From Actinomycetes bacterium (lineage in GTDB: Bacteria; Actinomycetota; Actinomycetes; Prado026), in assembly GCA_025455945.1 (NCBI GenBank), contig JALOLN010000045.1, positions 1 through 13,438 of the forward strand: a stretch of 13,438 nt of DNA, in the 5' to 3' direction. The notes beneath the pieces are model-generated. The model made no database searches. It was given only the letters and a program-made list of their open reading frames with translations, and had not been told where the DNA came from. A program made the position numbers and the translations under genes. Of this stretch, positions 1 through 7,056 are shown in pieces. Position 1 is the stretch's first letter. Each line of letters starts with the position of its first letter.

Positions 1-1
1 C

Positions 2-640
2 TGGGTCGCCAAGACGGCCAACCTGCTCGCCGACGAGCTCGACGTCGGGCCCGGCGCGGTCGTGGCGCTGGCCCTGCCCCGGCACTGGCTGGTGCCGGTA
101 GTCGCGCTGGCCACCTGGGCTGCGGGGGCCACGCTCGCACCCGGCGGCGACCCGGCGGAGGCTGACCTCGTCGTGTGCGGGCCGGACGGGCTGGCCGCGG
201 CGAGCGCCGCCGCGCAGGTGCTCGCCGCGGCGCTCGCCCCACTGGGTGCGCCCTTCCCGCCGGGCACGCTGCCGCTGGGGGTGCGCGACCTGGGGCGGGA
301 GGTGCCGCCGCAGGCCGACCGCTTCACCGGTCCCCCGCCGGCCCTGACCGACCCCGCGCTGCGCCTGCCGACGGCCGCGTCGGCTGCCGGCGTCCACGGC
401 GCGCTCGACCACGCGGCCCTGGTGACCGCCGCCGAGGACCTCGCCGACGGGCTGGGGGTCACCGAGGGCGGCCGGCTGCTGCTCGCCGGCGCCCTGGACC
501 CGGTCGCCGAGGTGCTGGCCAGCGCCGTCCTGCCGCTGGTGCGGGGCGCGTCCGTGGTGCTCGTCGTCCACCCGGACCCGGCGCGGCAGCCGGACCGGAT
601 GCGCGCGGAGCGGGTCAGCGTCGCCTATGGGCTGACGTAG
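2..640 (+). CDS. TIGR03089 family protein (5' end outside window)
   Basis: The frame is open from the window edge, so the N-terminus is missing and 212 residues are visible. The first residues (WVAKTANLLADELDVGPG), then LPRHW and a WAAGA turn, are characteristic of TIGR03089. These are actinobacterial proteins that resemble a shortened N-terminal half of AMP-binding acyl-CoA synthetases and have no established reaction. The adenylation signature loop and the C-terminal lid expected of a working synthetase are absent from the visible part, so it may not be a complete ligase. The protein is Ala/Leu-rich with no signal peptide visible, so probably cytoplasmic. In mycobacteria the family member lies beside an LCP gene; here an LCP gene lies 8.5 kb away, beyond the hydrolase operon. 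The stop (TAG, 638-640) lies inside the 3' end of the opposing gene. Family assignment is firm; function is unknown. Confidence 0.85.
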   Translation, partial: WVAKTANLLADELDVGPGAVVALALPRHWLVPVVALATWAAGATLAPGGDPAEADLVVCGPDGLAAASAAAQVLAAALAPLGAPFPPGTLPLGVRDLGREVPPQADRFTGPPPALTDPALRLPTAASAAGVHGALDHAALVTAAEDLADGLGVTEGGRLLLAGALDPVAEVLASAVLPLVRGASVVLVVHPDPARQPDRMRAERVSVAYGLT

Positions 641-2211
641 AGCGAGGCCATCCGGGCCGCGAAGTCGGACACCGCGCCGGTCCCGCCGAGCACCGTCACC
701 GACTCGACCGCCGGGTTCGCGACCAGCCAGGACCGCGTCGCCGTGCTGAGCGACGTGGACGGCGTCAGCAGCACCGGGCGGCCGAACACCCCGCCGGGCA
801 GGGCGTCGACGATGTTCGTGGCGTTGCCCGAGGCGAGGACGACGTCCGTCGTCCCGGTCTCGGCGCCGACCGCTGTGGCGAGGGCCGTGGCGACGGTGTA
901 GGCGTCGGCGCCGGCGACGCGGGTGGCCCCCGGGAGCTGGCCCAGCAGCGCGTCCGGCACGACCGCGGGCGGTGAGACGACCCGCACCGACGTCACCCCG
1001 AGGTCGGTCAGCGCGGCCGAGACCTCGGCCGGCACGCGGTCGCCCGGGACGAGGAGGACCGGAACCTGGGTCGCGGCGCCCGGGGCTCCCGCGACGAGGG
1101 CGTAGACGAGCCAGGCGTTCATCCCGGAGGCGACGAAGGCCCGGCCCGAGGGACTGCCCACCGCCCGCGCGATCGCCGCGGCCGTGCCGTAGCGGTCCGG
1201 ACCGGCGAGCCGCTGCACGTCAGTCACGCCGAGGGCGGACAGCTGGTCCACGACCGAGGCGGCGATGGCCCCCTCGCCGCCGACGACCAGGGCCCGGGTG
1301 GCTCCGCGCCGGGTGATCTCGGCAGCGGTCGCCGCCGGTACCGCCGACCCCAGCGTCAGCAGCACCGGCGCGTCGTGGGCCCGGGCCAGCGGCGCCGCCA
1401 CCAGCCCGTCGACGAGGTGACCCTGCTCGCCCGAGGCGATGACGACGGTGTCGGACTCGGGCACCGCCGCCCGGGCCACGACGACCGCCGTGGCGTAGCG
1501 GTCCGCCCCGCCCAGGCGGGTCAGCGGGCAGCCCACGGTGTCCGGCGAGCAGCCGTAGCCGCCGGTGTAGTAGGAGGTCTGGGCGCGCGCCCCGGGCCAG
1601 CCGAACGAGATGTGGATGTGGTCGGTGTGCGGGTTGCTCGACGGGTTGTCACGCCGGGTGACGTCGTAGGAGCGCCACATCCAGTCGTTCCAGATGATGT
1701 ACATGACCCCGAGCCGCCGGGCCATGGCGAACTGGTTGCCGTACTTGTCGGTGGCCAGCAGCCAGGCGACGAACTCGTCTGCGCGGGCCTTCTGGGCGGC
1801 GTTGGCCGCGTTGTTCATCCAGTCCAGCGAGCGCCCCTCCTCGTGGCCGCTCTTGGACGTGGCGCTGCAGGTGCGAAGCGTCCCGAAGGACTGCGCCCCG
1901 TACGCCCGGGTGATGAGGTTCTGCACCGCGACGACCCCCGGCTGGACCGTCGTGCTGCACGTGGTCCCCTCGCTGGAGTCGTACGGCTGCAGCGGGTCGA
2001 TGGTCGGCCCCAGGTCCGGCGTGGGCGGCGCCACCGTGCCGACCGCAGCACCGGCGGGCCGGGCCGCGAGCGGGAAGGCCAGCAGCACCAGCACGAGCGC
2101 GGCCACCAGCGCAGCCGCGCGCCGCGCGCGACCGTCCAGTGCGGAAGCGAGCCTCACCCGGGATGTGTCGTCCCCGCGGCCCGATGACCGCACCGCCATC
2201 TGGGCGATCAC
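625..2211 (-). CDS. Secreted ARB-07466-like (LAS/M15-type) putative wall peptidase with three CWB2 repeats
   Basis: 528 aa. A basic N-terminus and a hydrophobic stretch (about 31-50) ending near AGAA form a Sec signal. Residues about 85-205 resemble the ARB-07466-like C-terminal domain: SGHEEGRSLD (H123-x6-D130), YIIWNDWMW (171-179) and HTDHIHISF (195-203). H-x6-D followed by DxxH (D197/H200) fits the zinc site of LAS enzymes (M15 D,D-peptidases and relatives), so a peptidoglycan peptidase is likely, but the bond cut is unknown. Cysteines at 85 and 115 could pair. Residues about 230-522 are three CWB2 repeats; the third is degenerate (GADAYTV instead of GADRYAT). It is the last gene of the operon. 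The GTG start overlaps the preceding TGA as GTGA, with only a weak Shine-Dalgarno sequence, which favours coupled reinitiation; an ATG four codons later (2197-2199) is the alternative. The end overlaps the opposing TIGR03089 gene by 16 bp. Confidence 0.85.
   Translation of the reverse strand: MIAQMAVRSSGRGDDTSRVRLASALDGRARRAAALVAALVLVLLAFPLAARPAGAAVGTVAPPTPDLGPTIDPLQPYDSSEGTTCSTTVQPGVVAVQNLITRAYGAQSFGTLRTCSATSKSGHEEGRSLDWMNNAANAAQKARADEFVAWLLATDKYGNQFAMARRLGVMYIIWNDWMWRSYDVTRRDNPSSNPHTDHIHISFGWPGARAQTSYYTGGYGCSPDTVGCPLTRLGGADRYATAVVVARAAVPESDTVVIASGEQGHLVDGLVAAPLARAHDAPVLLTLGSAVPAATAAEITRRGATRALVVGGEGAIAASVVDQLSALGVTDVQRLAGPDRYGTAAAIARAVGSPSGRAFVASGMNAWLVYALVAGAPGAATQVPVLLVPGDRVPAEVSAALTDLGVTSVRVVSPPAVVPDALLGQLPGATRVAGADAYTVATALATAVGAETGTTDVVLASGNATNIVDALPGGVFGRPVLLTPSTSLSTATRSWLVANPAVESVTVLGGTGAVSDFAARMASLYVSP
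643..1524 (-). repeat. CWB2 triad of the ARB-07466-like protein
   Basis: Three tandem cell wall-binding repeats 2 occupy residues about 230-326, 333-424 and 430-522. Each opens with an R-L/V-x-G-x-D-R-Y-x-T-like box (GADRYAT, GPDRYGT, GADAYTV), followed by a V-V-x-A-S-G strand, an L/I-V-D/Y segment and a V-V-G-G or V-L-G-G loop. CWB2 domains occur in threes and are known in Firmicutes to bind anionic secondary wall polymers non-covalently. The third unit has lost the Arg of the DRY box. Confidence 0.85.
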
Positions 2212-4325
2212 GCGTTGCGCGCCTGGGTCAGGACGGCCTCCGGCAGCGCTGCGGGCCCACCGACGGCGATCAGCCGGACCACGGCCGGCTGCTCGCGCAG
2301 CCAGCCCGCCGCCGCCGGGGACAGCGCACCGGGTGTGGTCAGGAGCACCGGACGCCCCAAGGCACCTGCCGCCAGGGCGTCGACCAGCGAGGCGTCCGCA
2401 CCGGAGGCCACGACCACCGTCGACGTGCCCACCAACGGCGCGAACGCCCGGGCGACGATCGCCGCCGTGGCGTACCGGTCCGCGCCGAAGGCGCGCCAGG
2501 GGCTCGGCAGCGTGCCGACGACGGCCGGAGACACCTGGGTGGGGCTCCCCACCACGGTGACTCCCCGCGGCGCGAGCGCGACCAGTGCGTCGCGGGTCGC
2601 CGGCGGCACCGCGACCGAGGTGACGAGGAGCAGCGGCCGGCCGGCCCCCGCCGCCGGCCCGGCCGCAGCCAGGGCGCCCGGCAGGTCGGCACCGTTGACG
2701 ACGACGGCGCCGCCACCGGGGGTCAGGGCCATCTCGGCGGCCACCGCGGCCGCCGTCGCATACCGGTCCGGCCCGGCGACCCGCCGGATCGTGGTCACGC
2801 CGAGCGAGCGGAGCCCCGCCTCCACGCCGGACCCCAGCGCTGCGCTGCCGCCGACGAGCCAGGCCGTGGTCGCGCGACGCCGGGTGACCTCCCGAGCGGT
2901 CTCGGCGGGCAGCCCGGCAGCCGTCGCGAGCAGGACCGGAGCCCCCTTGCGCCGGGCCAGCGGCGCCGCCACCATCCCGTCGACGAGGTGGGCGCTCTCA
3001 CCCGAGACCAGGACCACGCCGGCGCCGCTGGATGCCGCCTGGGCGCCGACCGCCACTGCGGTGGACCACCGGTCGACGCCCGCGAGGCGGACCGCCGCCC
3101 GTCGCACCCAGGCCGACGGCAGCGCCAACCGGCTGCGCAGGGTCACCCCGGGCAGCACGGCCTGCGCCCCCGTCGACGACGTCGCCACCGCGAGGTCGAC
3201 GGCGCCGCCCCGGGTGCGCGCCGAGAGGTCGAGGCGCACGACGTCGGTCAGCCCGAACGCGGCGGCGACCTCGGCCTGGGTCTTGTCCCTGCTCCACTCG
3301 GCGTAGGTCGGGTTGACCGAGGGGTCGGAGCTCCAGTGGTCGTCGACGCTGCGCGCCCAGGGCAGGGTCGCGACCCACACGTCCTCGCTGTTCTCCGTCC
3401 GCCCACCGCTGGAGGAGAAGAAGTAGGCGGTCACCGGCGACCCGCCGTAGGTCACGGTGAGTCCGGTCGTCGAGGTCGGCGCGGTCGCGCTGACGGCGGC
3501 CACCCACTGTGCGCCGTAGGAGCCGGACTCCTTGGACCAGCCGACGAAGACCTGGTCGTAGGTGTCGTCGTAGACGTGGCACGAGCAGGCCGACCGCACG
3601 CCCCCTGCGTAGCGGCTCAACGCGTACGAGCGGGAGGCGGCGACCTGCGCCTGCAGCGCCGCCGCGGGCCACGACGACGGCATCTCCCCGATCCCACGGA
3701 GGTACTCGTCGTGCAGCCGCACGGTGTTGACCACCTCGAGCCGGCCAGACACGACCCGGGCGTCGATGGTCCCGTACCGATAGGCCTGGCTGCCGACGAG
3801 CAGCAGGGTCGGTGCGGTGCCCGCCGTGCCGGGGCTGCGTGTGCCACCCCACCGGAACGTCACGGTGGCCGCCGTCCCCACGACCGTCTGGCCTCGCTGG
3901 ACGGCCACCGACGTCCCGGACACCGACAGGCTCCAGGTGTCCGCCGCCGAGCCGAGCAGCGGCGTGGCTCCGGCCAGGGTGACCTCGACCGCCCCACCAC
4001 CGGTCGCCGCCGCCTGGGAGCGCAGCACCGCCGAGGTGGCGGCGTGCACCAGGTTCACCCGCAGCTCGGCGTCGTCCCGGACGGGGGTCACCGACGTCCC
4101 GGTGTAGTAGTGGGTGAGGATCTGGGTCGCCGTCGCGCCCCCCCTGGCCATGCCCAGGGCACCGTACTGGGACATGCCGACCCCGTGGCCCCAACCGCCC
4201 CCGGTGAAGTGGAAGCTCGGCGGGACCGCGGCCGCCGCAGGTGACACGGACCCACCAACCAGGAGGGCGGCCAGGCTCACGCCGGCGGCGAGCAGCGCAG
4301 CGGCCCGTCGCATCGGGCGCATCAT
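2208..4325 (-). CDS. Secreted SpoIID/LytB-domain protein with three CWB2 repeats
   Basis: 705 aa with a Sec signal (1-33, cleavage near SPAAAA). SpoIID enzymes are lytic transglycosylases that cut glycan strands lacking stem peptides; the B. subtilis relative LytB modifies an autolysin. The core motif is EYLRGIGEMPSSWP (207-220), where E214 matches the SpoIID catalytic Glu, followed by LQAQVAASRSYAL and a CSCH cluster (247-250) in the region where SpoIID binds zinc. The GWGHGVGMSQYGALGMARGG/HYYTGT segment (44-76) lies before the core instead of at the domain end, so the domain looks circularly permuted. LPSAWVRR (402-409) leads straight into CWB2 repeats at about 411-508, 513-605 and 610-702. 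It is the middle gene: its first ATG overlaps the amidase TGA (ATGA), and AGGTGG just upstream, inside the amidase's last codons, is the ribosome site. The second ATG (4320-4322) is equally possible and better spaced. Confidence 0.92.
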   Translation of the reverse strand: MMRPMRRAAALLAAGVSLAALLVGGSVSPAAAAVPPSFHFTGGGWGHGVGMSQYGALGMARGGATATQILTHYYTGTSVTPVRDDAELRVNLVHAATSAVLRSQAAATGGGAVEVTLAGATPLLGSAADTWSLSVSGTSVAVQRGQTVVGTAATVTFRWGGTRSPGTAGTAPTLLLVGSQAYRYGTIDARVVSGRLEVVNTVRLHDEYLRGIGEMPSSWPAAALQAQVAASRSYALSRYAGGVRSACSCHVYDDTYDQVFVGWSKESGSYGAQWVAAVSATAPTSTTGLTVTYGGSPVTAYFFSSSGGRTENSEDVWVATLPWARSVDDHWSSDPSVNPTYAEWSRDKTQAEVAAAFGLTDVVRLDLSARTRGGAVDLAVATSSTGAQAVLPGVTLRSRLALPSAWVRRAAVRLAGVDRWSTAVAVGAQAASSGAGVVLVSGESAHLVDGMVAAPLARRKGAPVLLATAAGLPAETAREVTRRRATTAWLVGGSAALGSGVEAGLRSLGVTTIRRVAGPDRYATAAAVAAEMALTPGGGAVVVNGADLPGALAAAGPAAGAGRPLLLVTSVAVPPATRDALVALAPRGVTVVGSPTQVSPAVVGTLPSPWRAFGADRYATAAIVARAFAPLVGTSTVVVASGADASLVDALAAGALGRPVLLTTPGALSPAAAGWLREQPAVVRLIAVGGPAALPEAVLTQARNA
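2226..3095 (-). repeat. CWB2 triad of the SpoIID protein
   Basis: Three tandem CWB2 units with opening boxes GVDRWST, GPDRYAT and GADRYAT (residues 416, 518 and 614 onward). Unit 1 carries SGESAHLVDGMVAAPLARR, nearly the same as unit 1 of the two neighbouring proteins. Unit 3 carries LVDALAAGALGRPVLLT, like their third units. Confidence 0.88.
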
Positions 4326-6784
4326 CCCACCACCTGGGCCAGGTCGATCAGTGCCGTGTCGGAGACGGCCGAGGGTCCGCCCAGCACCGTAGCCCGGGCC
4401 ACCGGCTCGCCAGCCACCCAGGTGCGGCTCGGGGCGGACAGGAGCCCGGGGGAGGTCAGCAGCGTGATCCGGCCGAGGGCACCCCCGGGGAGGGCGTCGA
4501 CGATGTTCGTGCCGACACCGGACGACAGCACCACGTGCGCCGGGTCGACCAGGCCGCGGAAGGCTGTCGCGACGGCCGCAGCCGTGGCGTAGCGGTCCGG
4601 ACCCGCGGCCCGGTAGACACCCGGGAGCCTCGCTGCCACGGCGTCGGAGACCGCGCCGGTACCGCCGACGAGGGTCACCCCGGCGACCTGCAGCTGCGCG
4701 AGGGCCTGCGCGGTCTCCGTCGGCACGGCGTCACGACGCACGAGGAGGATCGGTCGCCGCGCCCCTGCGGCGGCGCCCCCGGCCGCGAGCGCGTCCACCA
4801 GGTGGGCGGTCTCGCCCGAGGCGACGAGCGCCCGGCCCGACGTCCCGACCTCACGAGCCACCGCAGCGGCCGTGGCGTAGCGGTCCGCGCCCTCGAGGCG
4901 GGTCACGGTCGCCCCCAGGCCACGCACCGCAGACTCGACCCCGGCGCCCACGGCGCCTGCTCCTCCGACCACCCACACCCGGGTCACGCCGCGGGCGCGG
5001 AGGTCCGCGAGCACGGACGCCGGGAGCGTCGTCGCGGTGGTGAGCAGCAGCGGCGCGCCCTTCGCCCGCGCCAGCGGCGCGGCGATGAGCCCGTCGACGA
5101 GGTGGGCGTCCTCGCCGGAGACCAGGACGGCGCTGGTCGAGCTCGGCGCGGCCACCTTGCCGATGGCCACGCTCGTCGCGAACCGGTCCGCGCCGAACAG
5201 CCGCCCGACGTTGGGGCAGGTGAGGGCGGCGACGGCGGGATCCCTGACGTCGTAGGTGAGCTGGACCGAGCGGGCCGTCCCGGTGGTGGTGGTGGTGGAG
5301 GACGACTCGAGGAGCAGCCCGTATCGACCCACCGGCGCCACGGCGCCGGTCGAGGTCTTGCCGTCCCTGCTGACCGACAGCGCGCCCGCCTGGGTGGTGG
5401 ACCCGGAGAGGACCCGGACCGCGGTGTTGCCCAGGCACAGCGAGCGGACCGTGAGCCGCCAGGACTGCGCACCCGGGACCGTGGCACCGACCTGCACCGA
5501 CGCGGCGCCCAGCAGGCCCGTGGCCGCGCTCTGGACGGGGTTGTGGATCGCCGCCCCCTGGTAGGCCTTGGCCTTGGCCTTGATCGTGGCCAGCGTCGGG
5601 TAGAGGTACCGCCCGGGGCACGCCGTGTACCCCACGTCACGGTGCCCGGAGACGGTGTTGACGGTCCCCCGGGTGCCGGCGGCATGGCGCGAGGTCCCTC
5701 CGCCGGCGGAGGTCAGCACGGTCGAGCCGTAGGGGTCGCGGTGGAACAGGTCCAGCTTCCAGGCCATCACGCGCGAGATGCCGTCGACCAGCGCGGACGA
5801 GGGCGAGGCGATGTCGAGGTTGCCCAGCGCCGCGACCGCGAAGGTGTCGGTGTTGAAGCCTCCGGTCGCCGCGCTCTGCACGGCCCGGTCGACCCCCCCG
5901 GCGCGCCCCTCGTAGATCCGTCCGGCGAGGTCCACGAGGAAGCTGTAGGCGATGTCGGCGTAGCCCAGGCCCTTGGTGTCGTAGGCGTAGATCGCCCTGA
6001 TGTCCTTGGCGGCGTCCGCGGAGGTCCAGCCGGTGGACTGCCAGTAGCTGTTGGACGAGGCACTGTGGTGGACGAAGCCGACCTTCACCGTGGCCATGTA
6101 GCGCGGTGCCTCGCGCAGGCTCTCGTCGGCGCCCCACTGGGCTCGGGTGACGATCGCGGGCGTCGAGGCGGCCGCAGCCGCCGTGGCCGGCGGCACGGCG
6201 GCGACGTTGCCGTCGGCGGCCGAGCTGCCCGGGTCCACGAGCTCCAGCCGCAGGTCCGCGGGGGTGGACCCGTCGTGGGTGTCCACCCTCAGCTGCACGC
6301 CGTCGGCCCCGGGGACGAGCAGCGGCTCCACCCCGCGCCGGGAGCGGCGTCCCTCGTCGGTGTCGGCGTCGGGGGCGTCGTCGACCACCTCCAGCGGCTC
6401 CCACCCGCTCCAGGCACCGTCGACGCGGGTGCGCACGGCAACGCCGGTGGGGGGAACCTCGTCGGCGGCCCAGGTCAGTCCGACGAGCCGGAACGGCCGC
6501 ACCGGGCGCTGCGAGGTCAGCACCGCCAGCCGGCCGGACGCCTGGTGCTCCAGGTGCTCGTCCGGGGCCTGCTGTGCCTGGCTGCCCCCCGCGCCTGCTG
6601 TGGTGGCGCTGTCGAGGTCCGGCAGAGCGACGGGGTCCACGCCGCGGACCGGCAGCTGCTGGACGACCGGGGACACGGGTCGTGGCTGGGCCGCCGGCGC
6701 CGAGGCCACCGGGAGCACCAGCGTGGCCGGCACGACGAGGGCGGTGAGCAGAGCAGCGGCACGGAGGTGGCGCGACAAGTCCAT
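4322..6784 (-). CDS. Secreted PGRP/amidase_2 N-acetylmuramoyl-L-alanine amidase with three CWB2 repeats
   Basis: 820 aa with a Sec signal (1-32). Such enzymes cut the bond between N-acetylmuramic acid and L-Ala, freeing stem peptides from glycan. Residues about 90-185 form a beta-rich region common in actinobacterial secreted amidases. The PGRP/amidase_2 domain spans about 209-405: TRAQWGADES, FVHHSAS (Zn ligand H239), YSFLVDLAGRIYEGR, and SGHRDVGYTACPG with H381 and C389, the spacing of T7 lysozyme H122/C130. Residues about 425-510 look like an FlgD/Ig-type beta domain (LSGSTT, VGRYGLLL) with a Ser/Thr-rich stretch. CWB2 repeats follow at about 526-622, 627-717 and 723-814. It is the first gene of the coupled operon. 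The frame stays open to 7192, but only the ATG at 6782-6784 places a signal peptide at the N-terminus and has an AAGGGAAG upstream. All catalytic ligands are present, so it is probably active. Confidence 0.95.
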   Translation of the reverse strand: MDLSRHLRAAALLTALVVPATLVLPVASAPAAQPRPVSPVVQQLPVRGVDPVALPDLDSATTAGAGGSQAQQAPDEHLEHQASGRLAVLTSQRPVRPFRLVGLTWAADEVPPTGVAVRTRVDGAWSGWEPLEVVDDAPDADTDEGRRSRRGVEPLLVPGADGVQLRVDTHDGSTPADLRLELVDPGSSAADGNVAAVPPATAAAAASTPAIVTRAQWGADESLREAPRYMATVKVGFVHHSASSNSYWQSTGWTSADAAKDIRAIYAYDTKGLGYADIAYSFLVDLAGRIYEGRAGGVDRAVQSAATGGFNTDTFAVAALGNLDIASPSSALVDGISRVMAWKLDLFHRDPYGSTVLTSAGGGTSRHAAGTRGTVNTVSGHRDVGYTACPGRYLYPTLATIKAKAKAYQGAAIHNPVQSAATGLLGAASVQVGATVPGAQSWRLTVRSLCLGNTAVRVLSGSTTQAGALSVSRDGKTSTGAVAPVGRYGLLLESSSTTTTTGTARSVQLTYDVRDPAVAALTCPNVGRLFGADRFATSVAIGKVAAPSSTSAVLVSGEDAHLVDGLIAAPLARAKGAPLLLTTATTLPASVLADLRARGVTRVWVVGGAGAVGAGVESAVRGLGATVTRLEGADRYATAAAVAREVGTSGRALVASGETAHLVDALAAGGAAAGARRPILLVRRDAVPTETAQALAQLQVAGVTLVGGTGAVSDAVAARLPGVYRAAGPDRYATAAAVATAFRGLVDPAHVVLSSGVGTNIVDALPGGALGRITLLTSPGLLSAPSRTWVAGEPVARATVLGGPSAVSDTALIDLAQVVG
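4343..5209 (-). repeat. CWB2 triad of the amidase
   Basis: Three tandem CWB2 units, opening boxes GADRFAT, GADRYAT and GPDRYAT (residues 531, 632 and 728 onward). All three keep the D-R-aromatic-x-T core. Unit 3 shares NIVDALPGG with unit 3 of the third operon protein; the DNA gggcgtcgacgatgttcgtg is identical at 4492-4511 and 801-820. Confidence 0.9.
5282..5296 (-). repeat. Trinucleotide run (GGT)5 coding for five Thr
   Basis: Five perfect GGT units on the plus strand read as ACC x5 on the coding strand, giving the Thr run in the SSSTTTTTG stretch (about 494-502) of the amidase, between the Ig-like domain and the CWB2 triad. Length change by slippage would stay in frame. Confidence 0.8.
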
Positions 6785-6795
6785 GGGGCGGGTGT

Positions 6796-6803
6796 CTTCC
6801 CTT
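6796..6803 (-). promoter_or_regulatory. Ribosome binding site of the amidase operon
   Basis: On the coding strand AAGGGAAG ends 11 nt before the ATG at 6782-6784. It is the only purine-rich anti-16S-like stretch near a start that also gives an N-terminal signal peptide, and so decides the amidase start over the longer open frame. Confidence 0.5.
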
Positions 6804-6840
6804 GCTCGTGAGGGCGGGCAGGGTGGCCGGACGGCCGGCT

Positions 6841-6871
6841 CCGATGGCTTCGGGGCCAATGATCGCATCGG
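6841..6871. promoter_or_regulatory. Cluster of three CCGATG-like arms (possible operator or leader hairpin)
   Basis: On the plus strand, CCGATG (6841-6846) and CCAATG (6856-6861) both face CATCGG (6866-6871). CCAATG-ATCG-CATCGG forms a six-pair hairpin with a four-base loop and one wobble-type mismatch; the outer CCGATG can pair with the same CATCGG arm perfectly. It lies 57-87 bp upstream of the amidase start. It could be a regulator site or part of the 5' leader; no regulator is assigned. Confidence 0.25.
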
Positions 6872-7056
6872 GTGACGCGGGCGGGGCCTTGACCCGATCC
6901 TCGCAGACGGGGGGCGAAACGGGCAGATCCACCCACGTCCGACGCGCACCGGGTGCCGGGCGGCACGCCAGCCGGGTGCCCGCGGACGCCGCCGGGCCGT
7001 GGGACCATGGTCCGCGGCGGCCGGCGCCCCGCGGCCGGAATCGGGAGGAACGCAGG

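Noticed and set aside
643..5209. Nine spaced DNA repeats as a CRISPR or mobile array
   Set aside because: The repeats are imperfect, about 270-300 bp apart, in frame, and explained by CWB2 protein repeats.
4241..6811. Very long plus-strand open frame opposite the amidase
   Set aside because: Long antisense frames are expected in such GC-rich DNA. The product is Arg/Gly-rich with no recognisable motif, while the minus strand encodes an intact secreted amidase. The same applies to the frame at 2139-4244.
6889..6921. Sigma-70-like promoter starting with TTGACC for the acyltransferase
   Set aside because: The -35 match is good but no -10 element is found at 16-19 bp, so it is not called as a promoter.
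6841..6960. Cyclic-di-AMP (ydaO-type) riboswitch upstream of the amidase, as found before some actinobacterial wall hydrolases
   Set aside because: I could not match the conserved ydaO core in the leader; only simple hairpin arms are visible. A covariance-model search of 6785-6960 (minus strand) would settle it.
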